33,971 nt of DNA from Carnobacterium sp. (GCA_020431645.1 JAGQHW010000012.1:1-33971), one strand, 5' to 3'. Counted from the stretch's first letter, positions 7,005 to 15,748 are shown. Notes: generated by a model not told the origin, from the letters alone. Numbers and translations are program-made.

Positions 7005-8177
7005 ATGTTTGGGTTAAAAAAAGAATTGAAAAAAAATATAGAAGAATTAGCGAATCAGTTATCAGCAGTAAAGCAGCAAACAGAAGACCTAACTAATCAG
7101 TTAACCCAACAATCAAAGATAGTAGAACAGCTAGGTGAACAGTTACAACTAGAACAAACTAAACAAGATAAGATGGATCAATTAAATATTCAAACTCATT
7201 ATCAATTAGAACGATTACTAACTAACTATTCAGACGATATTAAAACTTTGATTAATCAAAGAATAAAAAAGGAAATAATGTCTACTGACGTTAAAGGAAA
7301 TATTGTACGGTATCAAGATGATATGAATCAACTCTTTCCAATTAGTATGAATAAGAAAATATTAGTCACTTCAACAATGAGTGCTGGAAAATCAACAGTC
7401 ATTAATGCTCTCGTAGGGAAAGAGATAGTGAAAGCTAGAAATGAAGCTACAACAGGTAAGATTTATCACATTCTGAGTTCAGTTAATCATAAATTAGAAT
7501 CAAGTCGATTAGAAGATACATTGAAAAGAAATTTAGCAGATACTGAAGTTGAGTATATGCTAGAGTCATCAACTGATTCAGAAATATATATATCGACAGT
7601 ATTTAATAGTGAATTATTGCAGCAAGTTCCTCTAGAAATAATAGATACTCCTGGAATAAATTTTTCTCTTAATCCGTCTCATAAAGAGAGGACGATACAA
7701 AAGTTAAAAGAGTCAGAATATGATCTTATGATTTACGTAATTAATGCGACACAACAAGGCGTGATAGATGATAAAGACTATTTGATGCAAATCAATTCTC
7801 TTAATAGTAGAAAACCAATTCTATTTGTATTAAATAAGCTAGACGAATTTGATCTGAAATATGACTCAGTGAAAGAAAGTTACTTGTCAACTATTGATTA
7901 CCTTAAGGATTTAGGTTTTGAATACCCAGTAGTCCTTCCACTGTCTGCTTATACGGGTTTATTATCAAAAAAAGTTCTTTATAAAATAGATATAACTGAA
8001 TATGAATCAGATGATTTTAAACTGTTTGCTAAGAAATTCAATAAATATACTGCTTTTAATTTAGATAATCTAGTAGACTCAAAGGATAATGAGACGAATG
8101 CTAGTCAGCTGTTAAAAAATTCTGGACTAAATAGATTAGAGAAAAATATTTATCGATTATTGTATCAAAAATCATAA
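7005..8177 (+). CDS. Dynamin-like GTPase 1 with N-terminal coiled coil
   Basis: A 390-residue GTPase of the dynamin superfamily. Residues 1-65 are a Gln/Leu/Lys-rich coiled coil. The GTPase domain follows: G1 TMSAGKST (124-131), G2 Thr at 149/150 (EATTG), G3 DTPG (214-217) and G4 NKLD (277-280). The Ser-Ala in the P-loop is usual for bacterial dynamin-like proteins. No membrane helix is visible and the C-terminal stalk is short, so it probably acts with the larger GTPase encoded 28 bases downstream, as paired bacterial dynamins do. A GAGAGGAT ribosome site precedes ATG 7005. First gene of the six-gene cluster. Function in membrane remodelling or defence is inferred from family. Confidence 0.88.
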   Translation: MFGLKKELKKNIEELANQLSAVKQQTEDLTNQLTQQSKIVEQLGEQLQLEQTKQDKMDQLNIQTHYQLERLLTNYSDDIKTLINQRIKKEIMSTDVKGNIVRYQDDMNQLFPISMNKKILVTSTMSAGKSTVINALVGKEIVKARNEATTGKIYHILSSVNHKLESSRLEDTLKRNLADTEVEYMLESSTDSEIYISTVFNSELLQQVPLEIIDTPGINFSLNPSHKERTIQKLKESEYDLMIYVINATQQGVIDDKDYLMQINSLNSRKPILFVLNKLDEFDLKYDSVKESYLSTIDYLKDLGFEYPVVLPLSAYTGLLSKKVLYKIDITEYESDDFKLFAKKFNKYTAFNLDNLVDSKDNETNASQLLKNSGLNRLEKNIYRLLYQKS

Positions 8178-8205
8178 AAAGTGTTGCATAAGGGAGAGAC
8201 GTTAA

Positions 8206-10476
8206 GTGATTAAAGTAAAATTAGAGTACAATCCATATAAAGTTGAGACGATAGTGAAATGGGATGATAAACCTCTGTCACCAGGTTCATTGTTAGATAA
8301 AATTAGTACTAAAAGACTTCAGGAATGGATTGAAGAATTTCCAAAAGCTATAGCGGAAGAAATAAATACGACTGATTATAGTCTCTATTTTCATGGTACA
8401 GACTTAGATTTTGATGATGTTGAATATGCATATAACCATTCTAATGATTATAAAAATATCCAACTAACGCAAATTAAATCTGATAAAACAGAAGATAATA
8501 AAATTCATGAAATTACTAACTTGTTTGATGAGATTAAAAAAGGCCCATTAGAATCATTAAAATCAGCAGAATTAAAAAAAGCTTTTGAAGACGCGTTGAG
8601 TAATAGGTTTGAAGCAAGTGTTGTTGCAACCATGAGTTCAGGTAAATCAACATTAATTAACTCTTTGTTGGGACAATTATTAATGCCAGCTAAACAAGAA
8701 GCGTGCACAGCGATTGTCACTAAAATTATTGATGATAGTAGAGAAACGTCATTATTTGATGCTAAAATGGTTGATAAAAATGGACAAGTAGTTAAAAAGA
8801 TACTAAATGTTACAGATAAAGAATTAATCGATTGGAATGATGATTCAACCGCTAACGATATCGAGTTAACTGGTAATATTCCTTTCGTTGTATCGAATAA
8901 CACAAAGTTAGTCTTAGTAGATACACCAGGACCTAATAATTCTCGTAATGAAGATCACTCAAAAAAGACTTACATTAGTCTAGGTAGGTCGGCTAAAACA
9001 TTAATCATTTATATCCTAAATGCAACACAATTATCAACTAATGATGATCAAGCTTTACTGAGGCGTATTGGTGACTCAATGAAAAGTGGAGGAAAGAAAT
9101 CTCGAGATAGATTTATTTTTGTAGTAAATAAATTAGATAATTTTAAACCTGGTAAAGATGATATTGAAGGTTCTCTGGGTAGAGTAAAAAGCTATTTGGA
9201 AGACATGGGAATTATTGATCCTAATATATTTGGTACTTCAGCACAAAATGCTTTAGAACTTAGAACAATCATGAAAGAAAAAGTCTTTGAGGAATTGGAC
9301 GAAGAAAATGACGATGAATATGAACTGAAAGGTAAAATTAGAAGATCTATTAATAATAAAGAACTACACTTTGAAAAATATTCACCACTAATTCCTAGTC
9401 ATCAAAGAATCATTCAGTCAAGATTAAAAAAAGCTAGAGAAGAAAAAAATAGAAAAGAAGAAGCGCTAATTCATAGCGGTATTCCTTCAGTTGAAGAAGC
9501 GATTAATTTATATGTAAATAAGTATGCTATCCCACAAAAAATAAAAACTCTTGTAGATACCTTTAACGGAACCATAGAACGTGAAAATCAAATTGCTCTG
9601 TTAGAACAGTCTTTATTAACGGGAAAAGAGACTTCTTTGAAATTAGCTAAGCAAAAAGAAATAATAGAATCTAGAATAGCCAAAAAATCAGAAAAGGAAT
9701 CATTTATAAAAAATACAGGTATATCATTAATAATACCGATAAAAAAAACCATTAAAACTGAAATCGATAAGGTTTCTAAGGAATTAGATGACTTAAGTAC
9801 GTTTGAAAAAGATAAAATGTATTCAAAAAAAGAAGCAGAAGAAAAATATATGGAATATATAAAGATAATAACAGCAATAAAAGATAAAATAGAAATAAAT
9901 GTTGCTGAATTATTAACAGAGTCGATTAAGCAAACAGTAGAGGAATTATTAGGGCATTATAAAAAAATAACAGCGGAGCTATTTGATGGACAAAATAGTG
10001 AAAATAAATTAGAAATTAATCCAATAGTTTTATCCGGTGCTACAGAAATGTCAACAAGTTTCGATGTAAATGATTTTATTGTAAAAGAAAATGTAGTGGT
10101 AGGTACAAAAACAGTTTCTATAGGCAAGTGGTATAATCCTTTTAGTTGGTTTAAAGAAAAAGAAGAAAATATAACAGAAGAGCAACAATTTATGAAGGCT
10201 ACAGATTTTATGATGCTTTTCGCTCCAGCGCGAGCAGCTTTAGTAGAGTATGAAAAAGAGGTCTTTTTACAATCAGGTAAAAATCAACAAAATTTAAATA
10301 TATATTTTCAAAAAGAATTTGAAAAATTTGATAAGAAAATTTTAGAAAATTTAGAGAACTTAGAAGCAATTTTGTTAGATAAAGGTAATATTGATCAAAA
10401 TATAAAGGAAACGTCAGAAAAAATTATTTGGATAAATAAAATTAAAAATCAAATGGATGATATTCTTGCTATTTGA
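8206..10476 (+). CDS. Dynamin-like GTPase 2, large, with stalk and WYNPFSWF motif
   Basis: A 756-residue dynamin-family GTPase starting at GTG, with AGGGAGAG upstream. Residues 1-110 form an extra N-terminal domain. The GTPase domain shows G1 ATMSSGKST (141-149), G2 Thr168 (EACTAIV), G3 DTPG (239-242) and G4 NKLD (308-311). Residues ~430-600 are long charged helices typical of a stalk. Near residues 653-660 lies an aromatic WYNPFSWF patch, which could be a membrane-contact tip, followed by further helices. No classical membrane helix is visible. The partner GTPase is immediately upstream and a two-helix membrane protein immediately downstream. I infer a heteromeric membrane-acting dynamin pair; the cargo or trigger is unknown. 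Confidence 0.88.
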   Translation: MIKVKLEYNPYKVETIVKWDDKPLSPGSLLDKISTKRLQEWIEEFPKAIAEEINTTDYSLYFHGTDLDFDDVEYAYNHSNDYKNIQLTQIKSDKTEDNKIHEITNLFDEIKKGPLESLKSAELKKAFEDALSNRFEASVVATMSSGKSTLINSLLGQLLMPAKQEACTAIVTKIIDDSRETSLFDAKMVDKNGQVVKKILNVTDKELIDWNDDSTANDIELTGNIPFVVSNNTKLVLVDTPGPNNSRNEDHSKKTYISLGRSAKTLIIYILNATQLSTNDDQALLRRIGDSMKSGGKKSRDRFIFVVNKLDNFKPGKDDIEGSLGRVKSYLEDMGIIDPNIFGTSAQNALELRTIMKEKVFEELDEENDDEYELKGKIRRSINNKELHFEKYSPLIPSHQRIIQSRLKKAREEKNRKEEALIHSGIPSVEEAINLYVNKYAIPQKIKTLVDTFNGTIERENQIALLEQSLLTGKETSLKLAKQKEIIESRIAKKSEKESFIKNTGISLIIPIKKTIKTEIDKVSKELDDLSTFEKDKMYSKKEAEEKYMEYIKIITAIKDKIEINVAELLTESIKQTVEELLGHYKKITAELFDGQNSENKLEINPIVLSGATEMSTSFDVNDFIVKENVVVGTKTVSIGKWYNPFSWFKEKEENITEEQQFMKATDFMMLFAPARAALVEYEKEVFLQSGKNQQNLNIYFQKEFEKFDKKILENLENLEAILLDKGNIDQNIKETSEKIIWINKIKNQMDDILAI

Positions 10477-10492
10477 GATAGGAGATAAGCAA

Positions 10493-10987
10493 ATGAGTGT
10501 ACCAGATATTTTTAAAAAATATGTAGAAAATAATGATTTAGGTGTTATTAGAGTTACTTTGAAAGAATTATTAAGAAATGATTTGACTAGCGAAATGTAT
10601 ACGGAGTATTTGGCTTATACGGAAGAACAGAATGTATCTATTTTTGAAGAACATGATAATGAAGAGTTTTTAAGCGAAAAAGAATTCACGGAAGATTATT
10701 TAACCGAACAATTAAATCAGTTATTGCGTAACTTCTCTAAAAAGCGAGTCGAGTTAATTAAGGCTATAATCTGCCGTATACACGGAGAAGAAATACAACA
10801 ACAACGCAAGGAAGAAATAAGTTATCAAAATAGCCATTCTAAGAAAATTGTAGGTTCTATCTTCATAGCCGTAGGAGGACTAATTATGGTAAGTTCTTTA
10901 TTTTTTGCAAATTTAGGATTAACAGTAGTGGGTACTATAGCAGTAGTAAGTGGTGTAATTTTATTATTATCTATTAAGGAGTCATAA
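10493..10987 (+). CDS. Small protein with helical cytosolic domain and two C-terminal membrane helices
   Basis: A 164-residue protein of a family I cannot name. Residues 1-105 are acidic and helical (DIFKKYVENNDLGVIR, then LTSEMYTEYLAYTEEQ, then NFSKKRVELIKAI). Two hydrophobic helices follow, about 117-137 and 141-160, with only a short turn, ending in a charged tail. The start is ATG 10493, 8 bases after AGGAG; a frame opening at 10457 would overlap the end of GTPase 2. It ends one base before the HerA-like ATPase, so they are translated together. Position and topology suggest a membrane anchor or adaptor linking the GTPases to the ATPase. Confidence 0.8.
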   Translation: MSVPDIFKKYVENNDLGVIRVTLKELLRNDLTSEMYTEYLAYTEEQNVSIFEEHDNEEFLSEKEFTEDYLTEQLNQLLRNFSKKRVELIKAIICRIHGEEIQQQRKEEISYQNSHSKKIVGSIFIAVGGLIMVSSLFFANLGLTVVGTIAVVSGVILLLSIKES

Positions 10988-10988
10988 A

Positions 10989-13900
10989 ATGCGAGAATTA
11001 GAAATAGTGCAAAGTGAAAAAAATCTGCCAACGTTAAATGATTTAGAAGTTCCATTTTTACAGGCTATTCAGTCAGTTGATGACATTGTGCTAAAAAAAT
11101 ATTTGTTAGATTTATCGACATATGAAATAGTACCAGTAAAAGAGAGCCAGCTAAAAATAGACCGGACCCAAAATATTCGTATATTCAAGATAAATGAAAT
11201 GGTTTACGAGACAGATGGTTTTTCAACAGATAAGTTTGCAACATTATTTAGTACATTTTCTAATAAAGATCATTCTATCTTTTTATTAATAGATAGTGAT
11301 GGAATAGATGTCGATTTATACTTTGGTATCAATACTAACGGCGCACCTATTTCAGCTAATACGATAAAAAATGCTTTTGAAAATACCTTAAAAGGTCAAT
11401 TTCCAGGTATAAAAACTAGTAATATAGATTTAAATCAATCAGAAGATATATTCAAAAAAATAACGGACTATCAACATGTATCTAGCTATTCAGGTGTTGC
11501 ATTTGATCGAGATGAAACAACTAAAGAGAATAAAGATTTTATTCAAGGATTAGAACGCTTTTTAATGGCTATGGAAGGAAAAAAATTTACTGGAATCGTT
11601 TTAAGTACACCTGTCAAAGCAACAGATATAGAGTCAACTCGTAAGCAATTAGAAAGTATTTATACAAATCTAAGCTCACATAAGTCTAATCAGATTAGCT
11701 ATACTATTAATCAAAATAAAAATGTAGGTTATACAGAAAATACTGGAACGACGAGTAGTACAAACACATCTCAATCAGCAAGTACGTCTCTTTCAGAAAG
11801 TAAATCTAAATCTCAAGGAGACAGCAAGACAACACTAGGTGGTAAGGTATTACAGTCAGGTGCAGCTATAGCAAGTGGCTATGGAGCATATAGCACGCTT
11901 GCCGCTGTAGCTACTGGAGCTGTGGTCGCCCCTGCAGTCCCCATAATAGCAGCTGTTGCTGGTGTTGCAGCTATAATGGCCAATCATCAAGTTTCTGATA
12001 CAAAATCAACATCAACTAGTCAATCAATTAGTGAATCAGAAACAAAAGGTAGTAGCTTGAGTGATAATTATTCATTAGGCAAAACAGCGGGTTATTCAAC
12101 TGGCGATACTCAAGGTGTAACGCTAACGAAAGAGAATAAAATGATATCGAATTTATTAGAAAAACTAGATGAACAGCTAAAACGACAACAAGCCTTTGAT
12201 AACACTGGAGCATTTGGGTGTGCTACTTATTTCTTATCAGATAGTCCGTATGAAGCTGAGTTTGCAGCATCTAGCTACCGTGCACTAGTAAGTGGTGAAA
12301 AAACAGCTACTGAAACTAAAGCTATCAATCTTTGGGACAATAAAAATGTAGCAACAAAAGAAGTGAAGAACTATTTAGGTCAATTAGCTCATCCAATTTT
12401 CAAATACAATAAAATAGATAATCTAATCTCTGAACCGATTGAAGTATCGCCAACAACAATTGTTAGTGGTAGAGAATTAGCGCTACACATGGGCTTACCT
12501 AGAAAATCAGTGGGTAATTTTCCTGTAGTTGAACATGCGCTCTTTGGAAGTAGTGTATTAAAATACAATACATCAAATGATGAGTATAATGAAAATATCC
12601 CATTAGGCAATATTTATCATTTAGGTGAAAGCAAACCTCAACAAGTTCATTTGGATAAAGAAAGTCTATCCATGCACACATTTATAACAGGTGCTACTGG
12701 TAGTGGTAAATCAAATACGACCTATTTGATTTTAGAAAAATTAGTTGCTAGAGGAGTAAACTTCTTAGTGATAGAACCTGCAAAAGGTGAGTATAAGCAT
12801 CTCTTTGGAAATAGAGAGGATGTTTCAGTATACGGAACAAACAGCTATTATTCTGATTTACTTAGAATTAATCCTTTCTATTTTCCAAAAGGTACTCATG
12901 TTTTAGAACATATTGATCGATTAATAGAAATCTTTAATGTTTGTTGGCCAATGTATGCTGCTATGCCAGCAATATTAAAAGAAGCGACCTTGAATGCCTA
13001 TGAGTCGGTTGGATGGGACCTAACAACTTCTGATTTCTTTAATGGAGCACTTATCTATCCTAATTTCTTTGATTTAGAAAATGAATTAGAGAGTGTTATC
13101 AATTCATCTAGTTACTCAGCAGATACTAAAGGAGATTATATCGGGGCATTGGTAACACGAGTTCACTCCTTAACAACAGGCTTAAATCAGTTTATTTTTT
13201 CTAATAATGATTTGAGTGATAAGGAATTATTCGATGAAAATGTCATTATTGATTTAAGTAGAGTAGGTTCTATGGAAACTAAATCGTTGATTATGGGATT
13301 ACTAGTTATGCGCTTAAATGAGTACAGAGTTTGTCAAGCGCAAGAACTAGGGGAAATGAATCAGTCCCTAAAACACATTACTGTTTTAGAAGAAGCACAC
13401 AATTTATTGAAAAGAACTTCCCAGGAACAATCGAGTGAAGGTTCTAATTTAGTTGGTAAATCTGTTGAAATGTTAACAAACTCAATAGCTGAGATGAGAA
13501 CATATGGGGAAGGTTTTATTATTGTTGATCAATCCCCTACAGCTGTTGATTTGTCAGCAATTAAGAATACGAATACAAAAATTATCATGCGTACACCAGA
13601 ATTTACAGATAGAGAAGTAGTTGGTAAGTCTATTGGGTTGAACGATGAACAAATTAAAGAGATTATTAAAATACCAAAGGGCGTTGGTGTTATTTATCAA
13701 AATGATTGGATAGAAGCAGTCTTATGTTCTATTTCTAAAGCAAAAAGTGAAGAATTAATCTATCAGTATGAACCAAAAATTTTGATGAGTGAGCGTCAAG
13801 CGAATGAAGTGATGTTGAAATTTTTAATATCTTACAAAGCTAATGAAAAATTAGACTTAAGTCTTATAAAAAAATCATTAAGTTCATTTAAAACGACAGC

Positions 13901-14237
13901 TTTACTAAATAGAACGTTGATTGACTTAGTTGCAGAATATGAGCAAATAGGTAAATTAAAAATTTGGAATATAAACCATTATGGTGAATTAGCAACCTAT
14001 ATCTATAAGTTAGCTAAAATATCTACTAACGAACTAAAGACTATAGTAATTAAATATGAGAATACACAAGAATGTTTTACTTCAATTAATCGTTTAGTTG
14101 AAAAAAAATATAAACAGTTAGATACTGTTTATCAAAAAGAGATTAGTCGCGCTCTTATTCGTGAAAAAGCAGAAGAGAACTCAACGTTCCATGGATTATA
14201 TCAAATTTTAAGTGAAGAAAAGGAGGAATTATTATGA
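10989..14237 (+). CDS. HerA/FtsK-class ATPase with Ser-rich-flanked hydrophobic hairpin
   Basis: A 1082-residue protein. Residues 1-240 are an N-terminal domain with strands such as HSIFLLIDSDGIDVDLYFGI and a QFPGI motif. Residues ~250-283 and ~335-362 are Ser/Thr-rich and flank a Gly/Ala hydrophobic hairpin (~287-331) able to enter a membrane. The C-terminal half is a HerA (DUF87)-type pump: Walker A GATGSGKS (568-575), VIEPAKGEYKHLF, Walker B ITVLEEAH (797-804), and a sensor segment VDQSPTAVDLS then TKIIMRT. Such ATPases form hexamers that move DNA or protein. It begins one base after the small membrane protein gene and overlaps the nuclease gene by 4 bp. I infer a membrane-tethered motor; its substrate, possibly the nuclease, is not shown by sequence. 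Confidence 0.9.
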   Translation: MRELEIVQSEKNLPTLNDLEVPFLQAIQSVDDIVLKKYLLDLSTYEIVPVKESQLKIDRTQNIRIFKINEMVYETDGFSTDKFATLFSTFSNKDHSIFLLIDSDGIDVDLYFGINTNGAPISANTIKNAFENTLKGQFPGIKTSNIDLNQSEDIFKKITDYQHVSSYSGVAFDRDETTKENKDFIQGLERFLMAMEGKKFTGIVLSTPVKATDIESTRKQLESIYTNLSSHKSNQISYTINQNKNVGYTENTGTTSSTNTSQSASTSLSESKSKSQGDSKTTLGGKVLQSGAAIASGYGAYSTLAAVATGAVVAPAVPIIAAVAGVAAIMANHQVSDTKSTSTSQSISESETKGSSLSDNYSLGKTAGYSTGDTQGVTLTKENKMISNLLEKLDEQLKRQQAFDNTGAFGCATYFLSDSPYEAEFAASSYRALVSGEKTATETKAINLWDNKNVATKEVKNYLGQLAHPIFKYNKIDNLISEPIEVSPTTIVSGRELALHMGLPRKSVGNFPVVEHALFGSSVLKYNTSNDEYNENIPLGNIYHLGESKPQQVHLDKESLSMHTFITGATGSGKSNTTYLILEKLVARGVNFLVIEPAKGEYKHLFGNREDVSVYGTNSYYSDLLRINPFYFPKGTHVLEHIDRLIEIFNVCWPMYAAMPAILKEATLNAYESVGWDLTTSDFFNGALIYPNFFDLENELESVINSSSYSADTKGDYIGALVTRVHSLTTGLNQFIFSNNDLSDKELFDENVIIDLSRVGSMETKSLIMGLLVMRLNEYRVCQAQELGEMNQSLKHITVLEEAHNLLKRTSQEQSSEGSNLVGKSVEMLTNSIAEMRTYGEGFIIVDQSPTAVDLSAIKNTNTKIIMRTPEFTDREVVGKSIGLNDEQIKEIIKIPKGVGVIYQNDWIEAVLCSISKAKSEELIYQYEPKILMSERQANEVMLKFLISYKANEKLDLSLIKKSLSSFKTTALLNRTLIDLVAEYEQIGKLKIWNINHYGELATYIYKLAKISTNELKTIVIKYENTQECFTSINRLVEKKYKQLDTVYQKEISRALIREKAEENSTFHGLYQILSEEKEELL

Positions 14238-14806
14238 TAGAAAGCATAAGGGCAGAAATTTCAAATAAGATGAATGATGTTAATACAAAATTACAAAAAA
14301 ATCTTGATTCTAAAATAGATGTTCTTAAGCCATTATCTGAACTTGATAAGGCATTTGATTTACAAGATACAATCGGTGAAAAAGAACTATCAGTTAGAGA
14401 TATAGAATTTATTAAAGAAGATTCAGGTTGGTCTGATAAAATAGTTGAGTCTATTCACTCAATGAAAGAATATACTATTTATCAAGAAGCTGATCTAAAA
14501 GAAGTTCAAATAGGTGATCAACCTTGTTTAACTAAACAAGATATTAATACTGATCAAATAGATGAAAAAGGAAGAACAAATTCTGAACGATTGACTAAAG
14601 GATTGCCTCCACTTGATAAGAATGGGAGTTCAATTGAACTCCATCATATAGGTCAGAAGTCTGATTCACCATTAGCAGAACTAACGATAAAAGAACATAG
14701 AGGTATAGGTAATGATGCCATCTTGCACGATAAGACGAAAATGTCTGAAATAGATCGTTCTTCTTTTGGTAATGAGCGTAAAAAACATTGGATTGAACGG
14801 TCTTAA
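14234..14806 (+). CDS. LHH-family (HNH/EndoVII fold) nuclease toxin
   Basis: A 190-residue predicted DNase. Residues 64-190 match the toxin domain found at the C-termini of LXG and other polymorphic toxins: SGWSDKIVESI, IYQEADLKE, DEKGRTNSER, then the LHH core IELHHIGQKSDSPLAELT (His137, His138), EHRGIGN (Glu154, His155), LHD and a terminal Arg-Ser-Phe...HWIER segment. Residues 1-60 are a short helical, charged leader with no signal peptide, LXG domain or membrane helix. The ATG overlaps the ATPase stop (ATGA) and has AAGGAGG upstream, so translation is coupled. A SUKH-type protein follows, as expected for toxin and immunity. It appears full length with all core residues present. Confidence 0.9.
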   Translation: MIESIRAEISNKMNDVNTKLQKNLDSKIDVLKPLSELDKAFDLQDTIGEKELSVRDIEFIKEDSGWSDKIVESIHSMKEYTIYQEADLKEVQIGDQPCLTKQDINTDQIDEKGRTNSERLTKGLPPLDKNGSSIELHHIGQKSDSPLAELTIKEHRGIGNDAILHDKTKMSEIDRSSFGNERKKHWIERS

Positions 14807-14868
14807 GCGACTTATGATACTATCTTTCAAAGTATGAAAAATTAAAATAGAAAAGGAGATAATAAATT

Positions 14869-15273
14869 ATGAGTAATATAGTTGAAAAAATAAAAAATAT
14901 TTCAGATATGACAGCTATGGAAGGATGTAGTTTAAAAAATATTAGAGAAGCAGAAAATGCATTGGATTTGACCTTTCCTAAAGAATACATTGATTATGTA
15001 AAAGCTTTTGGTTGTATTGATTTTGGTTCTACTGAATGGACTGGATTAAACGTAAAAGGTAGGTTAAATACAGTAACAGCAACTAAAAAAGAGAAAGAAA
15101 TAAATAAGGATTTCCCAATGGGATATTTTGTATTAGAAAATCTTGGAATAGATGGTCAGATAATTATCGTAAACGAAGAAGGTCAAGTTTTTCTTTTACA
15201 ATATGATAAAAAAACGTTATTGAATCAATCTATTTCTGACTATTTAGATTTATGTATTGAAAATAATCAGTAG
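14869..15273 (+). CDS. SUKH (SMI1/KNR4) family immunity-like protein
   Basis: A 134-residue cytosolic protein with the SUKH signature: an N-terminal helix pair with IREAENALDLTFPKEYIDYVKAFG, matching the family's LP..Y..fl...G pattern, then strands ending in DLCIENNQ. SUKH proteins commonly neutralise nuclease toxins encoded next to them. It lies 62 bases after the LHH nuclease with its own AAGGAGAT ribosome site, so it can be expressed at a different level from the toxin. A strong terminator follows 90 bases later and closes the cluster. Neutralisation of the adjacent nuclease is inferred from position and family. Confidence 0.87.
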   Translation: MSNIVEKIKNISDMTAMEGCSLKNIREAENALDLTFPKEYIDYVKAFGCIDFGSTEWTGLNVKGRLNTVTATKKEKEINKDFPMGYFVLENLGIDGQIIIVNEEGQVFLLQYDKKTLLNQSISDYLDLCIENNQ

Positions 15274-15360
15274 AATTCATTTATTAGAGAATAGATAGTT
15301 TCTGTTAGTTAAATAAAATTTAGAAGAAATTAAAATAGATACTTTATTAAATAATGATAT

Positions 15361-15397
15361 TAGCTAACAGTGGATAAAAAGGCTGTTAGCTATTTTT
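15361..15397 (+). terminator. Terminator closing the GTPase/HerA/nuclease cluster
   Basis: TAGCTAACAG (15361-15370) pairs with CTGTTAGCTA (15383-15392) and is followed by TTTTT. It is the only clear terminator between 7005 and 15836, supporting a single transcription unit. Confidence 0.88.
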
Positions 15398-15748
15398 GGC
15401 TAAAATACTGAAAAACTTTATGGAGATTTATATGTTTAATGTAATTTGGATTTTTAGAAGATTAAATGATAGATTTATTTAATAGTATAAAATAATTAAA
15501 GCGATTACATTTCAAGTTGTTAAATAGAAAGACTTCTGATATATTTATAACTACCAAATTCTTTGTTCAGTTCTTACCAATAGGTATTTCTTTACTTGTC
15601 AATTTTGAAAATTATATTTATATTAAAGTGGAATCCAGGATGAGTATCGTAATTAAACAATAAAATGAATACGGTTGTATTATTAGTTTAATAACTTATA
15701 CTGAATAGAAACAACTAATTTTGAATAGTAAAAATTTGCTGAAATTTG
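15398..15748. other. Non-coding, very AT-rich interval
   Basis: About 350 bases between the cluster terminator and the add promoter region. I see no convincing gene. There is a 16-codon frame at 15432-15482 with a GGAG upstream and a 55-codon open stretch (15496-15663) lacking a start. It may be decayed sequence at the edge of an inserted block. Confidence 0.5.

Noticed and set aside
8505..8903. A 132-codon open frame antisense to GTPase 2.
   Set aside because: It lies wholly inside a gene with intact GTPase motifs; no ribosome site or family match.
7005..15273. A type VII secretion locus, because of an FtsK-like ATPase with an LHH toxin.
   Set aside because: No EsxA/WXG100, EsaA, EssB or LXG genes are present, and the ATPase is of HerA type with a single ATPase domain, unlike EssC.
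15432..15482. A 16-codon frame (MFNVIWIFRRLNDRFI) with GGAG 6 bases upstream.
   Set aside because: Too short to judge and no sign of conservation; could be chance in AT-rich sequence.
15496..15663. A 55-codon open frame in the spacer before add.
   Set aside because: No ATG/GTG near its 5' end and no ribosome site; only the last seven codons follow an ATG.
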